Both the position numbers and the translations under genes were made by a program. From JAJDNS01 sp963578825 (GTDB taxonomy: Bacteria > Acidobacteriota > Vicinamibacteria > Fen-336): DNA of 64,000 bases. Location of the stretch: positions 62,001 to 126,000 of the forward strand of contig CAUZDW010000002.1 of assembly GCA_963578825.1 (NCBI GenBank), written 5' to 3'. The notes beneath the pieces are model-generated. The model made no database searches. It saw nothing but the letters and a program-made list of their open reading frames with translations, and was not told the origin of the DNA. Shown here piece after piece: positions 12,615-21,006 of the stretch. The stretch's first letter is position 1. Each line of letters starts with the position of its first letter.

Positions 12615-13801
12615 GCGCCCGTGTCGACCTCGACCTTCACGTGCCGCGCCGGACCCACCGACAGGACGAAGCCCTCACCGGCCTCGAGAACGAGCTCCGC
12701 CCCTGCCTCGAGCACGGTCCCGTCCCGGCGCACCGCCCGCTGGCGCAGGAGCCGGACGGCCTCACCGTTCGATTTCGCCAGCTCGGCGCGGACGACCAGG
12801 AGGTGGGGCTTGATCGGGCCCGGGGTCAGGCGGACCACCCGGAGGTCGCTTGGCGCCAGGCGCTGCTGATGGACGCGCCGCCACTCCGCTTCGGCCGCCT
12901 GCGCCTCGTCCCGCCCGTGGAAGTCGGCGACCAGGAGGCGGGCCAGGGCTTTCTTCGAGTCCATGGGCCGGCCGGCTCCCCGCTCCTTGTCGATGTCGTC
13001 GGGAGCGAGGTCTGTGAGCAGCGTGTAGTAGCGCCACATCAGGTCGTCGGAGATGCTCATGACCTTGGCGTACATGAGCGACGGCGGCTCGTTGACGCCG
13101 ATGTAGTTGTCGAGGCTCTTCGACATCTTGTCGACGCCGTCGGTGCCCTCGAGGAGCGGGGTGGTCATCACCACCTGGGGCTCCAGAGCATAGGCGGGCA
13201 TGATGTCCCGCCCGACGTTCAGGTTGAAGAGCTGATCGGTCCCCCCCAGCTCCACGTCCACCTCGAGCGAGACCGAATCGTAGGCCTGGGCCAGGGGATA
13301 GAGGAACTCGTGGATCGAGATCGACTGGCCGGCGTCGAAGCGCTTTCTGAAGTCCCGCCGCTCGAGCATCCGAGCCACGTTGTAGGTGGCGGCGAGGCGG
13401 ATGAAGCCCTCGGAGCCCAGGGGCCCCAGCCATTCGCTGTTGAAGCGGACCTCGGTCCTGTCGGCGTCGAGGATCTTGAACGCCTGTTTCTTGTACGTCT
13501 CGGCGTTGGCTTCGATGTCCTCGCCGCTGAGCGGAGGGCGGGTCTTCGACTTCCCCGTGGGGTCCCCGATCATCCCGGTGAAGTCGCCAATCAGAAAGAT
13601 GACCCGGTGGCCGAGATCCTGGAAGTGCTTCATCTTGCGCATGAGGACCGTGTGGCCGAGGTGGATGTCGGGGGCGGTGGGATCGAAACCCACCTTCACC
13701 GTGAGCGGCCGCCCACGGGCGAGCTTCGCCTTGAGGCCTTCGGCGGTGACCACATCGACACAGCCCTTGGTGAGGTAGTCAAAGGCGTCGGTCTTGTTCA
13801 C
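12611..13801 (-). CDS. tyrS: Tyrosyl-tRNA synthetase
   Basis: A 396-residue class I synthetase that charges tRNA-Tyr. GFDPTAPDIHLGHTVLM carries the HIGH-type motif (HLGH), GGTDQLFNLNVGRD is the tyrosine-binding segment, and DKMSKSLDNYIGV holds KMSKS. The C-terminal about 65 residues form an S4-like RNA-binding domain. The GTG at 13801 is chosen because GAGGGGGGAGA lies just upstream and because the open frame further upstream is purN antisense-type noise. It overlaps purN by 4 bp (GTGA). It ends exactly where the rRNA promoter begins. Confidence 0.96.
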   Translation of the reverse strand: MNKTDAFDYLTKGCVDVVTAEGLKAKLARGRPLTVKVGFDPTAPDIHLGHTVLMRKMKHFQDLGHRVIFLIGDFTGMIGDPTGKSKTRPPLSGEDIEANAETYKKQAFKILDADRTEVRFNSEWLGPLGSEGFIRLAATYNVARMLERRDFRKRFDAGQSISIHEFLYPLAQAYDSVSLEVDVELGGTDQLFNLNVGRDIMPAYALEPQVVMTTPLLEGTDGVDKMSKSLDNYIGVNEPPSLMYAKVMSISDDLMWRYYTLLTDLAPDDIDKERGAGRPMDSKKALARLLVADFHGRDEAQAAEAEWRRVHQQRLAPSDLRVVRLTPGPIKPHLLVVRAELAKSNGEAVRLLRQRAVRRDGTVLEAGAELVLEAGEGFVLSVGPARHVKVEVDTGA

Positions 13802-14409
13802 TCTCCCCCCTCGATGACACGACGACCCTCCACACGGCTGCGGCCCTCCAGCAGGAGCCGCACCGCACGGGGGTAGAGACGGTGCTCGACCTCCAGTATG
13901 CGCACCGCCAGCGATTCCGCGGTGTCGTCCGAGCGGACCGGCACCGCCTCCTGGGCGACGATGGGCCCGGAGTCGAGACCCTCGTCCACCAGGTGGACCG
14001 TGGCGCCGCTCACCTTGACGCCGTACTCGAACGCCTGGCGCTGGGCCTGCAGGCCCGGGAACGCCGGGAGAAGAGCAGGGTGGATGTTCAGGATCCGGCC
14101 GGGGAAAGCCTGCACGAACGTTGGGGAGAGGAGCCGCATGAACCCGGCGAGGCACACGAGCTCGACGCCGTGTTCCTGGAGAATCGACACGACCTCGGCG
14201 TCGTAGTCCTCACGCTTGCGGCCCCGATGATCGAGGACGACGGCGGGGACGGCGGCCCTGCGGGCGCGTTCGAGGCCCGGCGCGTCCGCCACATTCGAGA
14301 CGACGACCGCGACCTCCCCGCCCAGCTCCCCCCGCGTCCCGGCGTCGATGAGGGCCTGGAGATTGGAGCCCCGCCCGCTGATCAGAACGCCGATTGGGGC
14401 AGGGGGCAC
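13798..14409 (-). CDS. purN: Phosphoribosylglycinamide formyltransferase
   Basis: A 203-residue enzyme that uses 10-formyl-tetrahydrofolate to formylate glycinamide ribonucleotide in purine synthesis. IGVLISGRGSNLQAL is the phosphate-binding N-terminus. LNIHPALLPAFPG holds the catalytic Asn and His, and VDEGLDSGPIVAQEAV holds the catalytic Asp. The GTG at 14409 is 5 bp after the purM stop and aligns with the family N-terminus, although no clear ribosome site is visible, which suggests translational coupling with purM. Confidence 0.95.
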   Translation of the reverse strand: MPPAPIGVLISGRGSNLQALIDAGTRGELGGEVAVVVSNVADAPGLERARRAAVPAVVLDHRGRKREDYDAEVVSILQEHGVELVCLAGFMRLLSPTFVQAFPGRILNIHPALLPAFPGLQAQRQAFEYGVKVSGATVHLVDEGLDSGPIVAQEAVPVRSDDTAESLAVRILEVEHRLYPRAVRLLLEGRSRVEGRRVIEGGE

Positions 14410-14414
14410 GGGAC

Positions 14415-15434
14415 TCAGGCGTCCCAGGTGACGCCGGAGCCGGAGACGACGGAGCCGATGACGAAGCTCGTCTCGCCGCGGCGCTCGAGGGAGTGCTCCA
14501 CGTCGTGCAGGTCCGCCGGGGCCACCAGGGCGATCATCCCCACGCCCATGTTGAACGTGCGGTACATCTCCTCGTCGGAGATGTGGCCGCCCTTCTGGAT
14601 GATGCGGAAAAGAGGCGGGACGTCCCAGGAGCCGCGCCGAACCCGGGCACCCAGGCCGCTGGGGAGGACCCTTGGTATGTTGCCCGGGAAACCGCCGCCT
14701 GTGATGTGGGCCAGGGCGTGAATCTTGTCGCGCTCGATCAGCGGCTCCAGGGCGGCCAGATAGCTCCGATGAGTCGCGAGGAGAGCCTCGCCGAGCGTCT
14801 TCCCGAGCTCCGGCAACACCGTGCCCGTTGTGTGCCCCAGGACATCGAAGAGCACCTTGCGTGCCAGGGAGTAGCCGTTCGTGTGCAGCCCGCTCGAGGG
14901 CAGCGCGACGAGCACATCCCCCTCGCTCACTCCCCGGGGCAGGGCCCGGTCCCTCTCCACGACCCCGACGATGAACCCGGCCAGGTCGTAGTCGTCCTCG
15001 GCGTAGGTCCCCGGCATCTCCGCTGTCTCGCCCCCCAGGAGGGGACAGCCGAACTCTTTGCACGCGCGGGCGAACCCCGACACGATGGCCTCGACCCTGG
15101 TGGGCTCGAGCTTCCCGAGCGCCACGTAGTCCATGAAGAAGAGCGGCATCGCGCCCTGCACGAGGATGTCGTCGACGCAGTGGGCCACGAGGTCGTAGCC
15201 CACCGTGTCGTGCACGTCGGCGGCCACGGCCACCCGAATCTTCGTCCCCACCCCGTCGGTGGAGGCGACGAGGACGGGCTCCCGATACCTGGACAGATCG
15301 GTGCGAAACATCCCCCCGAACGAGCCGATGTCGCTCAGAACGTTCGGGTTGAACGTGGACTTCGCCAGTGCCTTGATCCGCTCCGTGGCAGCGTCCGCGG
15401 CGGCGATGTCGACCCCCGCATCCCTGTAATCCAT
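14415..15434 (-). CDS. purM: Phosphoribosylformylglycinamidine cyclo-ligase
   Basis: A 339-residue ATP-dependent cyclase giving aminoimidazole ribonucleotide. MDYRDAGVDIAAADA, STDGVGTKIRVA, HCVDDILVQGA, FMDYVALGKL, GGETAEMPGTY and HITGGGFPGNIPRVLP are all characteristic PurM segments. Length is normal. It opens the purM-purN-tyrS run and is transcribed away from the LysW-like gene, leaving about 100 bp for divergent promoters. Confidence 0.97.
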   Translation of the reverse strand: MDYRDAGVDIAAADAATERIKALAKSTFNPNVLSDIGSFGGMFRTDLSRYREPVLVASTDGVGTKIRVAVAADVHDTVGYDLVAHCVDDILVQGAMPLFFMDYVALGKLEPTRVEAIVSGFARACKEFGCPLLGGETAEMPGTYAEDDYDLAGFIVGVVERDRALPRGVSEGDVLVALPSSGLHTNGYSLARKVLFDVLGHTTGTVLPELGKTLGEALLATHRSYLAALEPLIERDKIHALAHITGGGFPGNIPRVLPSGLGARVRRGSWDVPPLFRIIQKGGHISDEEMYRTFNMGVGMIALVAPADLHDVEHSLERRGETSFVIGSVVSGSGVTWDA

Positions 15435-15535
15435 GAAGAACGGAGTCTATCGCATCGGACAAACGGGACCAATGGAACCCAGCGCTCCTGAGATGCGGGG
15501 GAGGGACATGATCTAGAATGACTCAGGAGGCGACC

Positions 15536-15700
15536 ATGACGAGCGGAGACACCCGCTGTCCCGAGTGCGAGTCGGACCTCAACCTCGACGGCTACGATCT
15601 GGACCAGGGCGAGTCGATCAACTGCCCGGAGTGCGCGATCGAGCTCCGCGTCACCAGCCTGGATCCCGTCACCGTCTCGGTGCCGCCGGAGACCAAGTAG
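15536..15700 (+). CDS. LysW-like zinc-ribbon protein lacking the acceptor C-terminus
   Basis: A 54-residue acidic protein with two knuckles (CPEC near residue 8 and near 31) and the segment LRVTSLDPVTV, which closely follows LysW, the amino-group carrier of lysine/arginine synthesis in Thermus and archaea. Real carriers end in EDWGE, whose last Glu is modified; this one ends PPETK. It may be a carrier-derived structural or regulatory zinc ribbon rather than a working carrier. The ATG at 15536 is preferred over an in-frame ATG at 15518 because AGGAGG lies 5 nt before it. No lysine genes are nearby. Confidence 0.75.
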   Translation: MTSGDTRCPECESDLNLDGYDLDQGESINCPECAIELRVTSLDPVTVSVPPETK

Positions 15701-15710
15701 GGAGCACTGC

Positions 15711-16067
15711 TCAGCCGGCGCCGAACGAGCGAACCGCCTCGGTCTCGTCCTCGAAGATCTCGAACGTGGGCAGAAGCCGCGCCACGTCCGGCGTGGAGTA
15801 GACCCGTCCGCTGACCTTCAGGAGCTTGAGCTCGGCCCCGAAGGTCTTCGCCGTCCGCAGGCCCGCCACCAGCTCGCCGACGCCGGCGCTGTCGAGGAAT
15901 GCCGCGTCGGAGAGGTTGATGAGGATCTGGCTCTTGCTCTCCCCGAGCAGCTCGTCGATGGCTTCGCGCAGCAGCTGATCCCCCAGCCCGGCGGTGAGCT
16001 TGCCTTTCAGATCGAGGATGACGACGTCTTTGGCCTGACGGACTTCGAGGTGCATCGCGGACGCCAT
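15711..16067 (-). CDS. STAS-domain protein (anti-sigma factor antagonist type)
   Basis: A single STAS domain of 118 residues. VVILDLKGKLTAGLGDQLL forms the first strands, and LSDAAFLDSAGVGELV carries the conserved phospho-acceptor site (S60 after D59). Such proteins bind anti-sigma kinases in partner-switching systems; no RsbW-type kinase or sigma factor lies in the window, so its partner is unknown. It lies 50 bp downstream of the PpiD-like gene on the same strand and converges with the LysW-like gene, only 10 bp apart. Confidence 0.88.
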   Translation of the reverse strand: MASAMHLEVRQAKDVVILDLKGKLTAGLGDQLLREAIDELLGESKSQILINLSDAAFLDSAGVGELVAGLRTAKTFGAELKLLKVSGRVYSTPDVARLLPTFEIFEDETEAVRSFGAG

Positions 16068-16117
16068 TCTAGCAGGTCAGCGCGGCGGCGCCCCCGAGGG
16101 CCCGGCGCCGGCCGGCA

Positions 16118-18052
16118 CTATCGCCCCTGCCCCAGCGCCCTGCGGTACGCCTCCGGGTTCCGTCGGACCTCGTAGCGCTCCCGGGCGGAGCCCATGTAGG
16201 CCTGGAAGACCTGGCTCTGCTTCTGCTGACGCAAGGAGGCCGTGACCCGAGGCCGCTCGCGATCGAACGCTTCGGCGTCGAATTCCTGATGCTCGGTGAC
16301 GCGCAGGATCGCCCATCCGTCCGCCGTCCGGACCGGGTCGGAGATGGTCTCCGCAGGGAGCGAGAACGCCGCTTCGTCCAGGGCCAGGCCGGTGCCCAAG
16401 TCGCCGATCGGCTGACCCGGCGCGGTGGGAGAGAGCGTCTCTTTCCGGACGAGGTCGACGCGGGTCGCGGCGCGCTCGAGGCCCGCTTTCCTGGCCCGGT
16501 CCCTCACCTGCTCGGCGAGCGCGTGCGCCTGCTCGAGGGCGGTCTCGGCGACGAGGTGCGCCGTCACTCTCTCGCGAGCCTCGTCGAGCTCCGGAACGCG
16601 CGAGGGCTGAATCTCGGCCAGCTCGATGAAGACGGCACCCTGGGGCAACCCAAAGCCCTCCTTCTCGGCCTGGCCCGCTTCCATGTCGAAGACCCGCGCG
16701 ACGAGCGCGGGCGAGGCGAGCACCGGGGGTGTCTCCCCCCGGGCGAAGGGCTCGCTCGTCCGGACCTCGACGTCCACACCCGCCGCCGCCTCTTCGAGGG
16801 TTTTGCCCTCGGCCAGGGCTCCGGCCAGGGCGATGGAGGTCTCCTCGCCCACCTCGATCATCTTCTCGTCGGTGACGAGAACGCGGACCCGCTCCTCGAC
16901 CTCGGCGGGGGGAAGCGTCTTCTCCTCACGGAGGGACTCGAGTCGAATGATGTGGTAGCCGAAGTTCGTGCGCACGAGGCCGGAGGTCTCACCTTCGTCG
17001 AGCTTGTAGAGGGCGTCCTCGAACTCGGGCACCATGCGGCCGGCGGGGAAGCATCCCAGATCGCCCCCGTTCGCTCCGGAGCCCAGGTCTTCCGAAGAGG
17101 CTTTGGCGAGGGCGCCAAAGTCGGATCCGGACTCGACCCGCCCGAGCAGTGCCTGCGCGATCCGTCGCGCCTCCTCCTCTTCGTGGCCGGCGTCCTCGTC
17201 ACCGCCGGCTCGCACCTTGACGAGGATGTGGCGGGCGCAGAACTCCTCCTCCTGCAGGAACTCTTCCTGATGGTCCTGGTAGTAGCCCGAGATGTCGCGG
17301 CCCGTCACGTCCACCCGGGGGCGCAGGGTCTCACGGTCGAGAAGCACGTAGGAGACGATGCGTTTCTCGGGGATGCGATAGGTGTCGCGCTCCTTCTCGA
17401 AGTGGCTGGCCACGGCTTCGTCCGTGGGCTCGATTTCGTCCCGGAACCGCTCGGTGGGAACCAGGACGTACTCGAGCTCGACCCGCTCCGTCTGACGCCG
17501 AAACTCTCGCTCGGCCTCGGAGTCGCTGACCACCACGCCGTCGCCCACGAGGGCCTCCAGCCGCTCGCGCAGGAGCTGGCGGCGCAACGACTCGGCGAAC
17601 GCTTGCTCCGTCACGCCCCGGAGCTGGAGGAGGCTCCGCAGCTCGTCGCCGCCGATGAACCGCCCGTCGACCTGATAGTCGGGGGAGGTGGAGATCGCCT
17701 CGGCGACCGCTTCATCGGAGATCGTGAGGCCGAGCCGGTCCGCCTCCAGTTCGACGAGGCGTTCGATCACGAGGCTGTCGAGGACCTGCTCCTCCAGACC
17801 CAGCTGGCGAATCATGTTCTCGTCCAACCGACCCTGGTAGAGACGGGAGTAGAGCTGGCGCTGCCTGGAGTAGGCGCGCTGGTACTCGCCGACGCTCACC
17901 TCGAGGTCGCCGACGGTGACGACGGCCTCGTTGGGTGTCCCCTGGTCGGTGGGGTCGAGGGCGGGAACGTACAGGACGATGAAGGCGGCAATGACGAGCC
18001 ACAGGAAAACGTAGAGCCACTTCTTGTGGCGGCGCATGTAGCCGAGGGCCAT
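16118..18052 (-). CDS. PpiD-like membrane-anchored periplasmic parvulin chaperone
   Basis: About 644 residues. A short basic N-terminus (MALGYMRRHKKW) and one membrane segment (LYVFLWLVIAAFIVLYVPA) anchor it in the inner membrane. A SurA/PpiD-type chaperone region with NEAVVTVGDLEVSVGEYQRAY follows, then one clear parvulin domain (residues about 275-400: CARHILVKV, GGDLGCFPAGRMVPEFEDAL, GYHIIRLE) and a C-terminal PpiD-like region. It should help outer-membrane and periplasmic proteins fold. The ATG at 18052 is chosen because GGAG precedes it and the membrane anchor follows directly. Confidence 0.87.
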   Translation of the reverse strand: MALGYMRRHKKWLYVFLWLVIAAFIVLYVPALDPTDQGTPNEAVVTVGDLEVSVGEYQRAYSRQRQLYSRLYQGRLDENMIRQLGLEEQVLDSLVIERLVELEADRLGLTISDEAVAEAISTSPDYQVDGRFIGGDELRSLLQLRGVTEQAFAESLRRQLLRERLEALVGDGVVVSDSEAEREFRRQTERVELEYVLVPTERFRDEIEPTDEAVASHFEKERDTYRIPEKRIVSYVLLDRETLRPRVDVTGRDISGYYQDHQEEFLQEEEFCARHILVKVRAGGDEDAGHEEEEARRIAQALLGRVESGSDFGALAKASSEDLGSGANGGDLGCFPAGRMVPEFEDALYKLDEGETSGLVRTNFGYHIIRLESLREEKTLPPAEVEERVRVLVTDEKMIEVGEETSIALAGALAEGKTLEEAAAGVDVEVRTSEPFARGETPPVLASPALVARVFDMEAGQAEKEGFGLPQGAVFIELAEIQPSRVPELDEARERVTAHLVAETALEQAHALAEQVRDRARKAGLERAATRVDLVRKETLSPTAPGQPIGDLGTGLALDEAAFSLPAETISDPVRTADGWAILRVTEHQEFDAEAFDRERPRVTASLRQQKQSQVFQAYMGSARERYEVRRNPEAYRRALGQGR

Positions 18053-18127
18053 TTCTTCTCCGTGTCGCGAAGGGTGGAGCACCCCCTCTGGGCCGGCGTC
18101 TCCCCTCGCAAAGCTTTTGATCTTATG

Positions 18128-18161
18128 CCCCCGACCTGGGCCCCGCAAGCGAGGTCGGGGG
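18128..18161. repeat. Perfect 10-bp inverted repeat between divergent genes
   Basis: CCCCCGACCT (18128-18137) and AGGTCGGGGG (18152-18161) flank a 14-nt loop. It lies upstream of the PpiD-like gene and has no T-run, so it is more likely a leader hairpin or binding site than a terminator. Confidence 0.5.
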
Positions 18162-18185
18162 AGGGGCCTACTCCCCGAGCTTGCT

Positions 18186-18219
18186 CTGATCTTGGGCGGC
18201 TCCTGGGCTGATCTTGGGC
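18186..18219. repeat. 12-bp direct repeat overlapping a -35 box
   Basis: CTGATCTTGGGC occurs at 18186-18197 and 18208-18219, a 22-bp period or about two helical turns. The second copy contains the -35 box of the FecR-gene promoter, a usual arrangement for a regulator binding site. Confidence 0.5.
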
Positions 18220-18242
18220 CGAGGCGTGAGTTGGTTTATACT
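18214..18242 (+). promoter_or_regulatory. Probable sigma-70-type promoter of the FecR gene
   Basis: TTGGGC (18214-18219) is separated by 17 bp from TATACT (18237-18242). Transcription would start near 18249, about 40 nt before the chosen ATG. The match stands out in GC-rich DNA. Confidence 0.65.
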
Positions 18243-18286
18243 CTTGCGGTCCGCGTAAGTCACGCGCAGAGTGGATTTTGGGCCCG

Positions 18287-19531
18287 ATGGAGCCACTGAA
18301 GAACGAGCCGTCGCATATCTCCGCAGACCGGATCGAGTGGTTCACAGTGCGCTACCGCACCCTGGTCGTCACCGGTGTCGCCCTGGCGATCGTCGGGGCC
18401 GTGGCGGCGTGGTTCTTCTTCGGACGGGGCCAGCCGGCGCCACCGCCACCGCCCCAGTCGATCGAGGCGGGGGCTCGCTTCAACGCGATCGAGGGCAGCG
18501 TGGAGGTCAAGCGGGCGGGGACGCTGGAGTGGTTCGAGGCCACGACGGCGGTCGTCCTGCACAGCAACGACCTGGTCCGCACCCGCGCGGGCGCGACCGC
18601 GGAGACCGTTTTTGCCGGGGGCGACCGGATCAATCTGCGGCCCGACAGCCTCACCACCATCGTGGAGAGCTCCCAGAACCCGATCTCGAGGCAGTACCGG
18701 GTGGCGTTCGCCATCCAGTCCGGTGAAGCGGATTTCCGGACCGCTCCGGGGGCTTCGCCGGGCTCGACCACGATCTCGACGCCGACCGTTGAAACCACCA
18801 CCCAGCCGAATACGGTGGGAAACATCACGGTGGCCAAGGGCGGGGACACCGGGATCCGTATTTTCCAGGGCGCCGGCCAAGCGCAGACCAGCACCGGCCA
18901 GAGGATCTCGCTGGCGTCCAACGAAGGCATCCAGGTCCGTGCCGACGGGACCGCAGGGCCGAAGACGACATTGCCCGTGGTCCCGATTCTCACCGCCCCC
19001 CCGAACGAGATGGAGGTCACCTACACGGACCCGTCGCAAGCCACCACGCTACTGCTGTGGAAGGCGGTCGAAGAAGCCGAACACTACCATGTGCTGGTGG
19101 ACTTCAGCCGGACCTTCGCTCGCCCCCTCATCGATCGTCAGGGATTCAAGGGCACCCAGATGGAGCGCCGGGGACTGGAGACGGGAACCTACTACTGGAA
19201 GGTGGCCGCGGTGGGCGGGGAGGGCAGCGAGGGGAGCTTCGCCCCGGTCTCGAGTTTTTCTATTCTGAAGGCACCGGCCATAGCCGCCAAGCCGCCGCCG
19301 TTCGCCGTGGACACCCTCGAGCTTCGGGGGAACATCTTGCATGTGCGGGGGCAGACCGCTCCCGGTGCCAGCCTGACCCTGAACGGTGTTCGGATCGAGG
19401 TTCAGCCGGACGGGTCGTTCAACGAGTTCGTCATGTTCGAGGCCAGCGCGACGGCGACGGTCCTGTTGCGCGCCACCGGCGTGAGCGGTGGGGTCACCGA
19501 ACAGCGTCGACCGATCGTGGTCTCCGACTGA
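18287..19531 (+). CDS. FecR-domain membrane protein
   Basis: About 414 residues. A cytoplasmic N-terminus of some 25 residues precedes one membrane segment (TLVVTGVALAIVGAVAAWFFF), then a proline run and an extracytoplasmic FecR-like domain (IEGSVEVKRAG, VLHSNDLVRTRAGATAE, INLRPDSLTTI). A second beta-rich, fibronectin-like part follows (LLLWKAVEEAEHYHVLVD, GTYYWKVAAV). Proteins of this layout are common near signalling genes, but the ligand is unknown. The ATG at 18287 is preferred; a TTG at 18278 in frame is possible. A diguanylate cyclase starts 8 bp after its stop, so the two probably form one signalling unit. Confidence 0.8.
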   Translation: MEPLKNEPSHISADRIEWFTVRYRTLVVTGVALAIVGAVAAWFFFGRGQPAPPPPPQSIEAGARFNAIEGSVEVKRAGTLEWFEATTAVVLHSNDLVRTRAGATAETVFAGGDRINLRPDSLTTIVESSQNPISRQYRVAFAIQSGEADFRTAPGASPGSTTISTPTVETTTQPNTVGNITVAKGGDTGIRIFQGAGQAQTSTGQRISLASNEGIQVRADGTAGPKTTLPVVPILTAPPNEMEVTYTDPSQATTLLLWKAVEEAEHYHVLVDFSRTFARPLIDRQGFKGTQMERRGLETGTYYWKVAAVGGEGSEGSFAPVSSFSILKAPAIAAKPPPFAVDTLELRGNILHVRGQTAPGASLTLNGVRIEVQPDGSFNEFVMFEASATATVLLRATGVSGGVTEQRRPIVVSD

Positions 19532-19539
19532 GGACGCCC

Positions 19540-20946
19540 TTGGCGCGTGTGGCTGTGTTTGGGAGGCCGGCTCTGAAGCGTCGTCTCGGACCCGCGCCCG
19601 GGCGCGGGCTCGAGTACGAGCTCCTGCCCATCCCGGGCTCACGCTCGCGCCTCGAGATCAACGCCCGACGTTTTGCCGGGGCGCTGGTCGAGACAGGGCC
19701 GGAGACCAAACCCGGCAACGTCCGGGTCGTGCGCAAGGCTCTGGCCGAAAAGCCGGTGGGGGGGATAGCGGTCGCACCGGACGCGGCGGCGTTGCGACAA
19801 ATCGGACGGCTCGGGTTCGATTTCGTCCTCGAGATCTGGCGTCCCGGAGATCCCCCTGCTGCGGCGGTGCTGGCGCACCTCAACTGCGCGAGACGGCGGC
19901 GCGGCGACGGCGCGCTCCTGGCGGGCGAGACGCTCCGGACGACAGCGAAGCGCCTCGCGATCCTCACCGACGTTGTGAAGACAGCCAACTCGATACTCGA
20001 GCCGAGCAAGGTGATCGAGCTGGTCATGGAGAAGATCCGCGAGCTCGTCCCCTCCGAGGCCTGGTCTCTGCTGATGGTCGACGAAGAGAGCGAGGGGCTC
20101 GCCTTCGAGGCGGCGCTCGGGGCCAAGGGCCAGGACCTTTCGGCGTATCGTCTGAAGATGGGCGAGGGCGTGGCCGGCTGGGTGGCCAAAAAGGGCACGC
20201 CGGCGATCGTCAACGACACGGCTCGGGACCAGCGCTTCACCGCTCGCTATGACGCGTGGGCCCAGTTCGCCACACGCTCGATCCTCTGCGCGCCCCTGGT
20301 CTCGAGGGGGCGGACCATCGGCGTCCTGGAGATCATCAACAAGCGGGACGGGCGGTTCACGAGCTCGGATCTGGTGCTGGTGCTCACGCTGGTCGAGCCC
20401 TGCGCGATCGCCCTCGAGAACGCGATCCTGTTCCAGAAGACCGAGCAGCTCACGATCACCGACGACCTGACCAAGCTGTTCAACTCGCGCTACCTGAACC
20501 TCTACCTCAGCCGTGAGATCAAGCGCTGCAAGCGCCACGGGATCCCGCTGTCGATCATCTTTCTGGACCTGGACGGGTTCAAGGGGATCAACGACCAGTA
20601 CGGGCACCTGGCCGGCTCGGGCACGCTCACCGAGGTCGGATCGATCCTGGCGGAGGGTGTCCGCGAGTCCGACATCCTGGCCCGCTACGGCGGCGACGAG
20701 TTCGTCGCCGTCCTGCCGGAGACCCCTTCAGAAGGAGCCGTGGTCATCGCCGAGCGGCTCCGGCTGTCGATCGAAGAGAACCACTTTCTGAAATCTCTGG
20801 GCCTCGCTGCGCGCATCTCGGCGTCCTTCGGGATCGCGTCCTATCCGGACCATGCCTTGACGCCGGAGGCGCTCATCCAGAAGGCCGATCAGGCCATGTA
20901 TCGCGTCAAGGAGCGAAACAAGAACGGAATCGAGGCGGCTATCTAG
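19540..20946 (+). CDS. GAF-GGDEF diguanylate cyclase
   Basis: About 468 residues. The first 130 residues have no domain I recognise. A GAF sensor domain spans roughly 140-300 (SLLMVDEESEGLAFEAALG, MGEGVAGWVA, LVSRGRTIGVLEIINK). The catalytic domain starts at TDDLTKLFNSRYL and includes DLDGFKGIND and RYGGDEFVAVLP, an intact GGDEF active site that should make cyclic di-GMP from GTP. RESD lies five residues before GGDEF, the product-inhibition I-site. The TTG at 19540 has GAGG six bases upstream; GTG at 19549 is the alternative. It follows the FecR gene closely and is 60 bp before mreB. Confidence 0.9.
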   Translation: MARVAVFGRPALKRRLGPAPGRGLEYELLPIPGSRSRLEINARRFAGALVETGPETKPGNVRVVRKALAEKPVGGIAVAPDAAALRQIGRLGFDFVLEIWRPGDPPAAAVLAHLNCARRRRGDGALLAGETLRTTAKRLAILTDVVKTANSILEPSKVIELVMEKIRELVPSEAWSLLMVDEESEGLAFEAALGAKGQDLSAYRLKMGEGVAGWVAKKGTPAIVNDTARDQRFTARYDAWAQFATRSILCAPLVSRGRTIGVLEIINKRDGRFTSSDLVLVLTLVEPCAIALENAILFQKTEQLTITDDLTKLFNSRYLNLYLSREIKRCKRHGIPLSIIFLDLDGFKGINDQYGHLAGSGTLTEVGSILAEGVRESDILARYGGDEFVAVLPETPSEGAVVIAERLRLSIEENHFLKSLGLAARISASFGIASYPDHALTPEALIQKADQAMYRVKERNKNGIEAAI

Positions 20947-21006
20947 AAGCGAACCAGCCCCCGGGCCCTCGCAGCCACCATTGTCACAGGAGAAGAAGAC
21001 GCCCTC

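Noticed and set aside
18128..18161. Terminator between the divergent PpiD-like and FecR genes
   Set aside because: The stem is strong but is not followed by a T-run on either strand and lies upstream of both genes.
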